64,000 nt of DNA, taken from Chloroflexota bacterium (lineage in GTDB: Bacteria > Chloroflexota > Anaerolineae > Aggregatilineales > Phototrophicaceae). A program made the translations under genes and the position numbers. The stretch is taken from positions 1-64,000 of the forward strand of contig JAPOSR010000041.1 in NCBI GenBank assembly GCA_026709625.1, given 5' to 3'. Within the stretch, counting starts at the first letter, position 1; each line of letters begins with the position of its first letter. The notes beneath the pieces are model-generated. The model was not told where the DNA came from and did not search any database. It saw nothing but the letters and a program-made list of their open reading frames with translations. Shown here piece after piece: positions 15,215 to 25,083 of this stretch.

Positions 15215-17593
15215 TTGATTAGCGAAAAGACCCTTGTCACCCTGGAATTGCACAAGATCCTGGCGCAGTTGGCTGCCTACACCACATTCGGCGCTGGCGA
15301 GGAATTCGCCCTGGAGCTCTTTCCATCCACCGAGATTGAAGAAGTGCAGCTCTGGCAGCGCGAAACAGCCGAAGCCGTCGAACTGCTGAGCGAGCGCGAC
15401 CACATCAGCGTGCGTGGCGCCAGAGATGTGCGCGAGCCGGTTCTGCGCGCCCTGCGTGGCGTGGTCATCGAGCCCGGCACGCTGCTGGATATTCGCTATA
15501 CCCTGCGGCGCGGCAGCACGCTCAAACGCAGCCTGGGGCGCATGCAGGCGAGTTTTCCCCTGCTGGCTGAGCTGGCAAACGAGATCGAAGAATGCCAGGC
15601 GCTGCAAACCCGCATCGAAAAAACAATCGATGACAACGCCGATATCAAAGACACGGCCAGCGTCCGCCTGGCCATCATCCGCCGCGACCTGAAAGTGGCT
15701 TTTGACCGCTTGCAGACGCGCTTGAATCGCATTGTCACCAACCGCGCCAACCTCGACAAGCTGCAAGAAGCCATCGTAACCATGCGCAACGGGCGCTATG
15801 TCATACCGCTCAAAGCCGAGCACAAAGGCAAAATCAAAGGCATTGTGCAAGACAGCTCCGCCTCGGGCGCGACTATCTTTATCGAGCCGCTGGAAACCGT
15901 CGAGCTCAACAACCGCTGGCGCGAACTGCAAGTCGCCGAAGACAAAGAAATCCGCCGCATCCTGGCTGATCTGACCGAAGAGATCGCCGCTGAAAGCGAA
16001 GGCATCGTGCGCACTGTGCAGCTGCTGGGCTATCTGGACCTGACCTTTGCCAAGGCGCGTTATGCCATAGACAAAAGCTGCGCGCAGCCGATGATGTCGG
16101 CGTTGGGCACCGGCGCGAAGATCATGCTGAAAGGCGCGCGGCACCCGCTGCTGGGTGGGCGCGTCGTGCCGCTGGACCTGCGCATGGATGCCGAAAGCTG
16201 GGTGCTCGTCGTGACCGGACCAAACACCGGCGGCAAGACAGTCGCGCTGAAGACCATTGGTTTGATGGCGCTGCTGGCGCAATGCGGCTTGCATGTCCCC
16301 GCTGATGAAGCGACGCTGCCCGTTTTTCAAGGCGTCTATGCCGATATTGGCGACGAGCAGAGCATCGAGCAGTCGCTTTCGACCTTTTCATCACACATGA
16401 CCAACATCATCGACATCTTGGCGCGGGCCGATTCGCGCTCGCTGGTCATCCTGGACGAAGTCGGCGCTGGCACCGACCCCGCGGAAGGCTCGGCTTTGGC
16501 AATGGCGCTGCTGAATTGTTTTCGCAATCGTGGCGCGACCACACTGGTCACCACACACCACCCCGAGCTGAAGGTTTATGCCGTCGATACGCCGGGCGTC
16601 CGCAATGCCAGCGTGGAATTCGACCTGGAAACCCTGCAGCCGACTTATCGACTGGTGGTGGGCTTGCCGGGCAGATCCAACGCCTTGTCCATCGCCGAAC
16701 GCCTGGGGCTGGATGCCGAGATCATCAACGATGCGCGCGGTATGGTGGCCAGCGCCGAATTGCAAGCCGATGACCTGCTGGATGAGATCCAACGCACTCG
16801 CGCCGAGACGCGCCAGCAATATGACGAGATCGACCGACTGCGCGCCGGGCTCGCAGCGCAGCGCGACGAATTGCAAGCCCGCCTCGACAATATCGAAGAC
16901 GAAAGACGCGATGTCATCCGCGCCGCCCGCCGCCATGCCGAAGCCGACCTGGCTGATTTCAACAGCGAGCTGCGCAAGATGCAGGGCGAACTGCGCGCCG
17001 CCGGCATGCCTGCCGAAACGCTGAATGCTCTTAAAGCCGCTGCCGACAAACTGGCTGGCTGGACAAACGCGCCACTGGACGCCGCCGAAGAAGTCGCGCC
17101 GCTGGACGCTAGCGACTGGCTGCCGCGCGTCGGCGATACAGTCTTTCTGGACACCTTGAATGCCGAGGGCGTCATCGTCGAGCTGGATGACAAAGCGGCG
17201 CAGGTGCAGGTTGGCGCGCTGCGCGTGCGCGCCAAAACCAGCGACATGCGCAAACGCAATCGCAGCGAAAAACGCGCCCAGGAACGCGGGCATACGCGGC
17301 AATACGACAGCGCCGAGATTCAACTCCAACCAGCCAAGTCGCCGGGCATGGAGCTGGATATCCGCGGGCAGCGCGTGGACGATGCGCTGGAAGTCCTCGA
17401 CCGCTATGTCAACGCGGCGTATACGGCTGGCCTGCCATTCGGGCGCATCATCCACGGCAAAGGCACTGGGCGGCTGCGACAGGCGGTGCGCGGGCATCTG
17501 CGCGACCATGCTCTAATCAGCAAGGTTACGCAGGGGCTGCCCAAAGAAGGCGGCGCGGGCGTTACCGTGATTCACATGGTGCCGATTGCATGA
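15215..17593 (+). CDS. mutS2: Endonuclease MutS2 / ribosome rescue factor
   Basis: 792 residues if the TTG at 15215 is used, giving ISEKTLVTLELHKILAQLA, the usual MutS2 beginning; upstream starts fall inside the promoter. ATPase Walker A GPNTGGKTVALKTIG, ST..SHMTNI signature, LVILDEVGAGTDPAEG, then a coiled coil (about 500-620), a KOW-like stretch, and the C-terminal Smr domain (LDIRGQRVDDALEVLDRY ... IIHGKGTGRLR). MutS2 suppresses recombination or splits stalled ribosomes in different bacteria. The ORF is intact. Confidence 0.93.
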   Translation: MISEKTLVTLELHKILAQLAAYTTFGAGEEFALELFPSTEIEEVQLWQRETAEAVELLSERDHISVRGARDVREPVLRALRGVVIEPGTLLDIRYTLRRGSTLKRSLGRMQASFPLLAELANEIEECQALQTRIEKTIDDNADIKDTASVRLAIIRRDLKVAFDRLQTRLNRIVTNRANLDKLQEAIVTMRNGRYVIPLKAEHKGKIKGIVQDSSASGATIFIEPLETVELNNRWRELQVAEDKEIRRILADLTEEIAAESEGIVRTVQLLGYLDLTFAKARYAIDKSCAQPMMSALGTGAKIMLKGARHPLLGGRVVPLDLRMDAESWVLVVTGPNTGGKTVALKTIGLMALLAQCGLHVPADEATLPVFQGVYADIGDEQSIEQSLSTFSSHMTNIIDILARADSRSLVILDEVGAGTDPAEGSALAMALLNCFRNRGATTLVTTHHPELKVYAVDTPGVRNASVEFDLETLQPTYRLVVGLPGRSNALSIAERLGLDAEIINDARGMVASAELQADDLLDEIQRTRAETRQQYDEIDRLRAGLAAQRDELQARLDNIEDERRDVIRAARRHAEADLADFNSELRKMQGELRAAGMPAETLNALKAAADKLAGWTNAPLDAAEEVAPLDASDWLPRVGDTVFLDTLNAEGVIVELDDKAAQVQVGALRVRAKTSDMRKRNRSEKRAQERGHTRQYDSAEIQLQPAKSPGMELDIRGQRVDDALEVLDRYVNAAYTAGLPFGRIIHGKGTGRLRQAVRGHLRDHALISKVTQGLPKEGGAGVTVIHMVPIA

Positions 17594-17906
17594 ATGCGAG
17601 CTTCGCAACAGCTATGTTTCGCGCCATCATCGGGATAGTCGGCTGCTCTTTGGCAAGCACGACGCTGTGCTGGGCTGCCCGATTGCAGGCGGCGCTTGCA
17701 ACAGAAGTGTCGCCGAGCAATCCTTGGCCTACTTTGAAGCGCTGCGCTATGGGCATACATTCGAAGTCTGGGCGAACCCCGACCGGTTTGACATCTCGGA
17801 CCGATTTGCTGGCCAGTCCAATATGAATCTTGCCGAGTTTATTGGCGATGGCGACTCGACGCGCGTTAGCATGCGCTTGGATAGCTGGCTGGAATTCCCT
17901 AATTGA
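17586..17906 (+). CDS. Hypothetical ORF, possibly a remnant
   Basis: The stretch between mutS2 and the methyltransferase holds two overlapping frames. One starts with ATG at 17590 inside the mutS2 stop and begins like a signal peptide (FRAIIGIVGCSLASTTLCWA). The other, reported here, has a more protein-like end (LAYFEALRYGHTFEVWANPD, ISDRFAGQSNMNLAEFIGDG). They could be two parts of one gene broken by a frameshift near 17700. I recognise no family. Confidence 0.3.
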   Translation: MHECELRNSYVSRHHRDSRLLFGKHDAVLGCPIAGGACNRSVAEQSLAYFEALRYGHTFEVWANPDRFDISDRFAGQSNMNLAEFIGDGDSTRVSMRLDSWLEFPN

Positions 17907-17922
17907 CGCTCATTCGGGCAGT

Positions 17923-18579
17923 ATGATTTGGAGAGACAAGGATTCCTTGAATTCGCCGAAAGACACCGCCGACCGCCGCCAGATGTTCACAGCGCGCTAT
18001 GCCACGGGCGAGACGCCTTGGGACAGCGGCATCACCCCGCCGGAAATCAAACAAATCCTGGACGAGTTGCCGGCGGGCGCTGCGCTGGACCTGGGTTGTG
18101 GCACGGGCACGGTCATGCGCGACCTGCTGGCGAGGGGCTGGCGAGTCGATGGCATCGACTTTGTGCCGGCTGCAACTGAACGGGCGGCGCAGAAATTGGC
18201 GGACTCCCCACCCGAAAACTGGCGCGTCTTCTGCCACGATGTGACGCGCCTGCCCGAGCTGCCCGAACTGCGCGAGCGCTACCATCTCATCATCGACATC
18301 GGCTGCGGGCATGGCTTGCCTGGCGAGGCAGCGGCTGACTATGCGCGTGGCGTCTCCGAGCGGCTGGCGGAGGGCGGCGTCTTCATGCTCTACGCGGCGC
18401 AGCCACGCCCGGAGTCGACGATGGGCTGGAGTCCCGACTTCGTTGAGCGGCTCTTCTGCCCGCCCCTGCGGATTGCCTGGCGACAAGATGGCGAGCATAG
18501 CATCCTCGGCGCGATAGCGAGCTGGTATCGGCTGGAGCGTCTCACAAACGGAGGCGCGCTGATGTTGGCGCGCGCCTGA
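17923..18579 (+). CDS. Class I SAM-dependent methyltransferase
   Basis: About 218 residues. SAM-binding motif I ALDLGCGTGTVMRDLLARGW, then VDGIDFVPAATERA and a DIGCGHGLPGEA segment. ARYATGETPWDSGITPPEI at the N-terminus is typical of thiopurine/tellurite-type methyltransferases of the TehB/TPMT fold. The start is uncertain: ATG 17923, TTG 17947 (AAGGA just upstream) or ATG 17983. The frame is open further upstream. Substrate unknown. Confidence 0.8.
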   Translation: MIWRDKDSLNSPKDTADRRQMFTARYATGETPWDSGITPPEIKQILDELPAGAALDLGCGTGTVMRDLLARGWRVDGIDFVPAATERAAQKLADSPPENWRVFCHDVTRLPELPELRERYHLIIDIGCGHGLPGEAAADYARGVSERLAEGGVFMLYAAQPRPESTMGWSPDFVERLFCPPLRIAWRQDGEHSILGAIASWYRLERLTNGGALMLARA

Positions 18580-18669
18580 ATTCGCGCTGCGTGTGTCGGC
18601 AGAATTTCTTTGCTCGCCACAATCGCGCAATAACTCCTTTCTGCCACATCGCGATTTTCCGCTTGCCCG

Positions 18670-18675
18670 TATAAT
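18670..18675 (+). promoter_or_regulatory. -10 box of the PBP gene
   Basis: Perfect TATAAT. Transcription would begin around 18682, so the TTG at 18681 is an unlikely start and the GTG at 18708 is preferred. No -35 match. Confidence 0.5.
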
Positions 18676-18707
18676 GCCGCTTGTTCATCAAGCCAAGCTG
18701 GATTGCC

Positions 18708-20870
18708 GTGCGCCTGCTGACCGTCTTTTTGCTTTGCTGCGCCACGATACTATGCGCCTGCGCCACAGCGAATGATCAGCCCGCGCCAAATCCGACGCAG
18801 CCCGCCCCCGCGACCGATCTAGTCGCCGCCGCCGAGACCGCCCGCCGCTTTTTGAATGCTTGGCAAGCCGGCGATTTGGACGCCATGCACCGCCTGCTGA
18901 CCTTCCGCAATCGCGAGCTGACCCCACTGGCCGAGTTTCGCGCGCTGTACGAGCAGGCGCATGCGGCCATGGGCTTTATCGGCTTGGACTACAAGCTGCA
19001 ATCCTTGACGGGCGAAGGGCGCTTCTTGACTTTGCAGTATGAAGTTACTTTTCATACGCGCATCGTGGGCAGTTTTGTCGACAGCCAGCGCCTGCTGCAC
19101 CTGGTGGTGGATTCGCAGGTCGGCGAGTGGCGCATCGCCTGGTCGCGCGCTGATATCTTCCGCGAGATGGGCGAAGGCGCGCGGCTGATATTCGAAGCGC
19201 AGCTGCCCGGGCGCGCCAATATCTACGATCGCTATGGCACAGCGCTGGCTGATCAAAATGGTCGGGTTGTGCGCATCCTGGTTGATAACCGCCGCATTCC
19301 CGACCGCGCAGCCTGTTTTCAAGCGTTGGCAGACGCCACCGGCGAGACGCCTGCCGAAATGGACGACTTGTTCAATCGGCGTTCCAAGCCCGACTGGAGC
19401 GTTGACGCTGGCGTGATCGAACGAGACACCTTTATTCGACTGCACGACCGCATCGCCGAGGTCTGCGCCGCCGATTTCGCGCAGCAGGCAACGCGGCGCT
19501 ATCTGGATGGCGCGCTGATGCCGCATGTCGTCGGCCATGTCGGGTATGCGAATGCCGACGAGTTGCCGGACCTGCTGGAAACCGGTTTGCATGCCGAGAC
19601 CATCATCGGCAAAGCCGGCATCGAAGCCAGCATGAACAGCGCGTTGGCCGGCGCGCCCGGCGGACGGCTTTCGCTGGTGGCGGCGGATGGCCGGCGTCTG
19701 CGTCTGCTGGCCGAAGCGCGCTCGCAAGCGCCCAAGAGCTTGTGGCTGACAGTCGATGCCGATTTGCAGCGCTATATCAACGGCACCCTGGATACTGCCT
19801 TCGCCAATGGCCCATTTGCGGAAGACTCCAATGGCGCGGCTGTTATCATCATGGATGTCAACAATGGCGAGATCCTGGCCCTGGTCAGCTACCCCGCCTA
19901 TGACAGCAATATCCTAAATCCCTTCCCGGTCATCGGGCGCGCGGCAGCGGATGCGGCGCTGGAAGAACTGGTCGCTGATGAACGCAATCCGCTGCTCAAC
20001 CGTGGCGCGCAGGGCACCTATGTAACTGGCTCGGTCATGAAAGTGCCTAGCGCGATCGCGGCGCTGGAAAGCGGCGTTTATACGCAAGATACGCGCTACA
20101 CCTGCAGCGGCAGTTGGGTCTACGGGACTGACCTGCGCTATGACTGGCTGCCCACCGGGCATGGCGTGATGTCGACGCAGACGGGGATCACCAACAGCTG
20201 CAACCCGTTCTTTTATGAAGTCGGCTTCCGACTGAATGCGCAAGACCCGCAGCTGCTGCCCGATTATGCGCAGAGGCTGGGCTTGGGACAGCCGACCGGC
20301 ATCAGCGCCATTACCGAAGCCGCCGGTTACATTCCCGCGCCAGACACCATACAGCGACTGACCGGCGCGCCTTGGTCTTATGCGCACGCGGTGAACCTGG
20401 CCATCGGACAAGGCGAAGTGCAGATTACCCCCCTGCAAATGCTGCGGATATACGCGGCGGTGGCAAACGGCGGCTATCTGCTGCGTCCGCATCTGGTGCG
20501 CGAGCAGGGCATTCTGGACGAACGCGAGCCGGTTGCCCGGCGCGATGTAATGCGCGACCTGGCTTTGGCGGCGGACAACCTGGCGGCTATCCAACGCGGC
20601 ATGTGCGATGTCACCAGTACCTATTCGGGCACGGCAGCGGCGCAGTTTGCCTATTCCCCCCTGTTGGATCTGGGCGTGTGCGGCAAGACCGGCACAGCGC
20701 AGGTGCCGGGCGAATCCAAACAGCCACACAGCTGGTTCATCGCGTATGCCCCAGCCAAAGAACCGCAGATTGCCATCGTCACACTGGTGGAGAATGGCGG
20801 CGAAGGCTCGTCTGTCGCTGCGCCACTGACGCGGGAGATCCTCGAATACTATTACTTTTCGGGGCTGTGA
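18708..20870 (+). CDS. Penicillin-binding protein, class B transpeptidase with NTF2-like N-domain
   Basis: 720 residues from GTG 18708. The N-terminus RLLTVFLLCCATILCAC reads as a lipoprotein signal peptide with the lipobox LCAC. Residues about 45-150 resemble the NTF2-like MecA_N domain (ARRFLNAWQAGDLDAM), followed by a dimerisation region and the transpeptidase domain: SVMK (SxxK serine), SCN in ITNSCNPFFYEVG, and CGKTGTAQ (KTG). Cross-links peptidoglycan outside the membrane. It is monocistronic with its own -10 at 18670. Its domain order resembles PBP2a-like and PbpA proteins; resistance cannot be inferred. Confidence 0.9.
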   Translation: MRLLTVFLLCCATILCACATANDQPAPNPTQPAPATDLVAAAETARRFLNAWQAGDLDAMHRLLTFRNRELTPLAEFRALYEQAHAAMGFIGLDYKLQSLTGEGRFLTLQYEVTFHTRIVGSFVDSQRLLHLVVDSQVGEWRIAWSRADIFREMGEGARLIFEAQLPGRANIYDRYGTALADQNGRVVRILVDNRRIPDRAACFQALADATGETPAEMDDLFNRRSKPDWSVDAGVIERDTFIRLHDRIAEVCAADFAQQATRRYLDGALMPHVVGHVGYANADELPDLLETGLHAETIIGKAGIEASMNSALAGAPGGRLSLVAADGRRLRLLAEARSQAPKSLWLTVDADLQRYINGTLDTAFANGPFAEDSNGAAVIIMDVNNGEILALVSYPAYDSNILNPFPVIGRAAADAALEELVADERNPLLNRGAQGTYVTGSVMKVPSAIAALESGVYTQDTRYTCSGSWVYGTDLRYDWLPTGHGVMSTQTGITNSCNPFFYEVGFRLNAQDPQLLPDYAQRLGLGQPTGISAITEAAGYIPAPDTIQRLTGAPWSYAHAVNLAIGQGEVQITPLQMLRIYAAVANGGYLLRPHLVREQGILDEREPVARRDVMRDLALAADNLAAIQRGMCDVTSTYSGTAAAQFAYSPLLDLGVCGKTGTAQVPGESKQPHSWFIAYAPAKEPQIAIVTLVENGGEGSSVAAPLTREILEYYYFSGL

Positions 20871-21025
20871 TTGGCAGTCAATCGATCAAGCGAAAAGATT
20901 AATTTGATTTGCGATTGTCATAGACCACTATGCCGTTCGCCCTTGCCCAACACTTCTAGCGAGGTCAAAGGCTTGCTTGACCAGTTGAACGATCTGGGAA
21001 TAGACTTTCTCAGACATTTTCAGCA

Positions 21026-21853
21026 TCAGACCAGGCAACTAGCCAAACGGCGATTGGCAAGTTTAACAAAGTCTGTGCGCAATTCGATCCCAATGAATTC
21101 ACGACCATGCCTTTTACAGACTAACGGACAAGTGCCAACGCCTGAAAATGGATCGAGCACGAAGTCGCCCGGGTTGGAACTCGCCAAGACGATTCGCTCA
21201 ATTAGTTTCTCCGGTTTCTGGATAGTGTTAAGCGCCTCTCTGCATACCAGTTCCTTAGATTTATAAGTGAGCTGCTTGATGTCGCCCCAGACATCGCCTG
21301 GATTCTTCCCCTTGCAGTTGAATTTTGTTTTGCTGTATTTGCCATTCTTGACAGAAGGCACTCTTTCGACACGCAGACGATGTTCAAGCTCTACGAGTTG
21401 CGGCACTCTGATGTCTTCCAAGTTGTAGCAGCGAGGTCTGTCGCCTTTGATGAAGTAGCAGATGATGTCGTAGTTGTTTGTATAGTTGATCCGGCCTTGA
21501 GCCAGTCGGCTAGGTTGATACCAGACTATTTTCGACTTCAAAGTCAGATACGGGCGATAATCAATGAAGTCAATGCAATTGGGCTTGCCGAACAGATACA
21601 GCGCTCCGCCCTTTTTCAGTTTGGGCGCAAAACGTCTGATGAGTTCCAGGTTGTATTCTTGCAAGTTATGAATGCGATCCCATTCATGTTGTGTTACTCC
21701 ATAAGGACCGTCACATACGATAAGATCAACCGAATCATCATCAATCCTGCCGATCAACTTGAGCGAGACGCCTTGGTAGATGCGATTCCGTTGCAAGCGC
21801 ATTGCAATCTCCGCAATACCCGAGGTGGCGCGATTGACGTTGTCCGCCGGCAT
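21026..21853 (-). CDS. Site-specific DNA methyltransferase (beta-class, N6-A or N4-C)
   Basis: 275 residues; the shorter start at RLQRNRIYQGVSLKLI may be the true N-terminus. Motif order is that of beta-class enzymes: catalytic motif IV first (LIVCDGPYGVTQHEWD), then the SAM motif near the C-terminus (DFVLDPFSGVGTCPLVCKR, FIGIELRTDFVKLANRRL). Motif IV reads DGPY rather than the canonical DPPY. The gene and its flanks (about 20.87-22.0 kb) are clearly AT-richer than the surroundings, which suggests horizontal transfer. No restriction enzyme gene is adjacent, so it is an orphan methyltransferase here. Confidence 0.88.
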   Translation of the reverse strand: MPADNVNRATSGIAEIAMRLQRNRIYQGVSLKLIGRIDDDSVDLIVCDGPYGVTQHEWDRIHNLQEYNLELIRRFAPKLKKGGALYLFGKPNCIDFIDYRPYLTLKSKIVWYQPSRLAQGRINYTNNYDIICYFIKGDRPRCYNLEDIRVPQLVELEHRLRVERVPSVKNGKYSKTKFNCKGKNPGDVWGDIKQLTYKSKELVCREALNTIQKPEKLIERIVLASSNPGDFVLDPFSGVGTCPLVCKRHGREFIGIELRTDFVKLANRRLASCLV

Positions 21854-22079
21854 CGTGTCGCTACCAGCGCGGCTGTCCTGTCAATTAAGACCCATTCCAC
21901 AGCCAGCATCTACTACTCGCCGAGGCAAGCATACCGCAATTCGCGGCAGAACAGGAACTTGAAATGGGCGCGGCTTTCGTCTAGACTTGTGAACAATAGT
22001 ACAAGCGGCATAATCTGACCCGCAGCCGCCGCGACGATTGGCGATCTGGGTGGCGTAGAATGGCAGGTGAGTCTCGCAG

Positions 22080-23378
22080 ATGAACAACAACCGCAATCGT
22101 ACGCCGTCAGTCAGTCCGGCCGCGGTGGTGGTCGCCGCCATCTTTTTGCTGGTGAGCGTCGTCGGCATCAACTGGTTCACCAGCTTTGTGCCAGCGGTGC
22201 TGCCGCCGCAAGCCTCCGCCGAATCCAAGAGCGTCGACGAGCTCTTTTATGTGCTGGTCATCATTGGCGGCATCGTCTTTTTCTTGATACAAGGCATGCT
22301 GTTGATCTCGGTCATCTTCTTCCGCGCGAAGAGCGGCGACCCAAGCGATGGGCCTGCCTATCATGGCAACGCGCTGCTCGAGATCGTCTGGACGATCATC
22401 CCGGCTGGCGTGGTCGTTTTCCTGGCTGTGCTCAGCTTCAATGTATGGATGCAAAATACCGAGCCAAAAGCCATGGTGAATCTGATTGATGGCGATGAAG
22501 TCAAGATCAATGTCAGCGGCGCGCGCTATGCCTGGACGCATAGCTATCAGACCGGGCGGATCGACCCAGATGGCGAGCAGATCGTCATCAACAGCGGCGA
22601 CAGGCTGCACACCTACATCGGCCAGCATATCGAGCTGGAGCTGCGCACGCAAGATGTCATCCACTCGTACTGGGTGCCAGCGATGCGCGTCAAGCAAGAC
22701 CTGCTGCCAGGCAACCCAGCCACTGGCGGACGCCCCACCGAAATCCGCTTCACGCCTGTGCGTGTCGAAGGCGAGACCTATCCGGCCGCCTACCCGATCG
22801 TCTGCGCAGAGCTGTGCGGCGATGGCCACGGGCGAATGACCGGCGAGGTTGTTGTCTATGAAGATGAAAACCAGTTCTTGCAAGCCTTCTATGAGCCAGC
22901 CATCGATGCTATCTTGAACCCGCCCGCCGACCCCGTGCTGCGCGGCGAGATCGTCATTCAGCAATACATCTGCAACAGCTGCCACACCCTGGACAGCCTG
23001 GGTTGGACCAGCCGCACTGGACCTTCGCTGAATGGCATCGCCGACCGCGCTGGCGAACGCGTGCCCGGCCAATCGGCAGAAGAATATATCGTACAATCCG
23101 TCTGGAATACCCAGGCATTTGTCGTGCCTGGCTATACCGAGCAGATGCCGGCCTTTGGCCCCGACCAGACCGACGCCAATGCCATGAATGCCGAGCAGCT
23201 CTATGCCATCACAGCGTTTTTGTGCACGCAGGGCGAGCAGAGCGACTGCGACAGCGAAAACCAGACCACCGCCATCCCCGCCGCCATCAAAACCGCCTTT
23301 GGGCTTGAGGTCGATATCACCTTTGGGCAAGGCGACGGCGCGTCAACAGACAGCAGCGAAGCACCAGACGAGGACTAG
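22080..23378 (+). CDS. coxB: Cytochrome c oxidase subunit II with fused cytochrome c domain
   Basis: 432 residues. Two membrane helices at the N-terminus (VVAAIFLLVSVVG and IIGGIVFFLIQGMLLISVIF), then the cupredoxin domain: SYWVPAMRVKQDLLPG and the CuA site VCAELCGDGHGRM. At about 305 a covalent heme site CNSCH opens a cytochrome c domain, with a Met ligand probably in the EQMPAF loop. Accepts electrons from cytochrome c outside the membrane. First gene of the cox operon; coxA follows after two bases. Confidence 0.95.
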   Translation: MNNNRNRTPSVSPAAVVVAAIFLLVSVVGINWFTSFVPAVLPPQASAESKSVDELFYVLVIIGGIVFFLIQGMLLISVIFFRAKSGDPSDGPAYHGNALLEIVWTIIPAGVVVFLAVLSFNVWMQNTEPKAMVNLIDGDEVKINVSGARYAWTHSYQTGRIDPDGEQIVINSGDRLHTYIGQHIELELRTQDVIHSYWVPAMRVKQDLLPGNPATGGRPTEIRFTPVRVEGETYPAAYPIVCAELCGDGHGRMTGEVVVYEDENQFLQAFYEPAIDAILNPPADPVLRGEIVIQQYICNSCHTLDSLGWTSRTGPSLNGIADRAGERVPGQSAEEYIVQSVWNTQAFVVPGYTEQMPAFGPDQTDANAMNAEQLYAITAFLCTQGEQSDCDSENQTTAIPAAIKTAFGLEVDITFGQGDGASTDSSEAPDED

Positions 23379-23380
23379 AC

Positions 23381-25066
23381 ATGGCAACCATCGCGGTCCC
23401 GATCGGCACGCAAGCAGAGCAGCGCGAGGCGGAAGCGGTTCGCCGCCCGGCGTTGAGCGAATACCTGCGCTGGAGCGTCGATCACAAGATCATCGGCGTG
23501 CAATACGGCATCAGCTCCTTTCTGTTTTTCCTGGTGGGTGGCGCGATGGCCATGGGCATCCGGCTGGAGCTGCTGACGCCTGGGCTGGATCTGATGGTCT
23601 CTGGCTCTGCCTACAACAGCCTCTTCACCATGCACGGGACGGTGATGATCTTCCTGTTCATCATCCCCATGTGGGCGGCATTTGGCAACTTTGTGGTGCC
23701 GCTGCAGCTGGGCGCAAAAGACATGGCATTCCCTTGGTTGAACGCCTTCGCCTTTTGGTTGATTCCCCCTGCCGCCATCATCATATTGATGGGCTATTTC
23801 GTCACGCCAGCCGAGGCCGGCTGGACAGCATACCCGCCGCTGTCGACGCTCTTCAGTGGCGATGGGCAGACCTTGTGGGCATTGGGCGCGCACCTGCTGG
23901 GCATCTCGTCTATCATGGGCAGCATCAACTTCATCGTCACCATTTTGAATATGCGCCCGGAAGGCATGACCCTGTGGCGCATGCCCCTGCTGTGCTGGGC
24001 GGTGCTGGCCACCAGCATCATCGCGGTGATGGCGACGCCTTTTTTGGCTGGCGCGCTGACCCTGCTGCTGCTCGACCGCGTGGCTGGAACGACCTTCTTT
24101 GATGCCGCGGGCGGCGGCGATGTGCTGCTGTGGCAGAACATCTTCTGGTTTTACAGCCACCCCGCCGTCTACATCATGGTGCTGCCGGGCATGGGCGTGC
24201 TGTCGGAGGTGCTGTCCATCCACAGCCGCAAGCCGGTCTTTGGCTATCGGATGGTGGGCTTGTCGAGCATGGGCATCGCCTTTGTAGGCTTCACAGTCTG
24301 GGCGCACCACATGTTCACGAGTTTGCAGCCAGAGCTGCGCATACCTTTCATGATCACCACCATGATCATCGCCGTGCCGACTGGCATCAAAATGTTCAGC
24401 TGGCTGGGCACGATCTGGGGCGGCAAGATCCGCTTCACCAGCGCCATGCTCTTCGCACTGGGCTTCCTTTCCATGTTTGTCATCGGCGGCATCACCGGGG
24501 TCATGCTGGCGGCGCTGCCTTTCGATATTCATGTACACGACACCTATTTTGTCGTCAGCCACTTTCATTTCGTGCTCTTTGGCGGCAGCGTCTTCGCCAT
24601 TTATGCAGCGCTTTATCACTGGTTCCCCAAGGTTACCGGGCGCATGATGAACGAGCGGCTGGGGCGCATTCATTTCGTCTTCACCTATTTTGGATTCCTG
24701 TTCACCTTCTTCCCGATGCACATTGTGGGCATGCTGGGGATGCCGCGGCGGGTGGCTGTGTATGACCCGGCTTTTACGCAATGGAATCAGCTAATCGGCA
24801 TAGCGGCATTTGTACTGGGATTCTCCACCTTCATCGTCGTCTACAATGTCATCCACTCCTACTTCCGCGGTCCAGTCGCTGGCGCCAACCCTTGGCGCGC
24901 GTTGACCTTGGAATGGGCGACAACCTCGCCGCCGCCTGTCACCAATTTCATTGATGACCCCATTCCCTACGAAGATCCCTATGGCTATGGCACCGAAGCG
25001 GCAACCGCCTATCTGGACGCGGTCGATGAAACTTTCCGCAATGGCGCGCCGGCCAGCAGCCGCTAG
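23381..25066 (+). CDS. coxA: Cytochrome c oxidase subunit I
   Basis: 561 residues, about 12 membrane helices. Heme and CuB ligands are in place: HGTVMIF, the WFYSHPAVYIMVLPG segment (CuB His and cross-linked Tyr), AHHMF, and HDTYFVVSHFHFVLFGGS. The HPAVYIMVLP and VYxMVLP pattern with Tyr fits the A-family (aa3-type). Catalyses O2 reduction with proton pumping. Second gene of the operon. Confidence 0.96.
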   Translation: MATIAVPIGTQAEQREAEAVRRPALSEYLRWSVDHKIIGVQYGISSFLFFLVGGAMAMGIRLELLTPGLDLMVSGSAYNSLFTMHGTVMIFLFIIPMWAAFGNFVVPLQLGAKDMAFPWLNAFAFWLIPPAAIIILMGYFVTPAEAGWTAYPPLSTLFSGDGQTLWALGAHLLGISSIMGSINFIVTILNMRPEGMTLWRMPLLCWAVLATSIIAVMATPFLAGALTLLLLDRVAGTTFFDAAGGGDVLLWQNIFWFYSHPAVYIMVLPGMGVLSEVLSIHSRKPVFGYRMVGLSSMGIAFVGFTVWAHHMFTSLQPELRIPFMITTMIIAVPTGIKMFSWLGTIWGGKIRFTSAMLFALGFLSMFVIGGITGVMLAALPFDIHVHDTYFVVSHFHFVLFGGSVFAIYAALYHWFPKVTGRMMNERLGRIHFVFTYFGFLFTFFPMHIVGMLGMPRRVAVYDPAFTQWNQLIGIAAFVLGFSTFIVVYNVIHSYFRGPVAGANPWRALTLEWATTSPPPVTNFIDDPIPYEDPYGYGTEAATAYLDAVDETFRNGAPASSR

Positions 25067-25083
25067 CCAGAGCAGAGCGCGCG

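Noticed and set aside
17903..17927. Promoter TTGACG / TATGAT before the methyltransferase
   Set aside because: Spacer of 13 bases is too short for a functional sigma-70-type promoter.
22107..23330. Long antisense ORF opposite coxB (also 23375-24781 opposite coxA)
   Set aside because: Shadow frames of high-GC genes; His/Gln/Arg-rich translations without family features.
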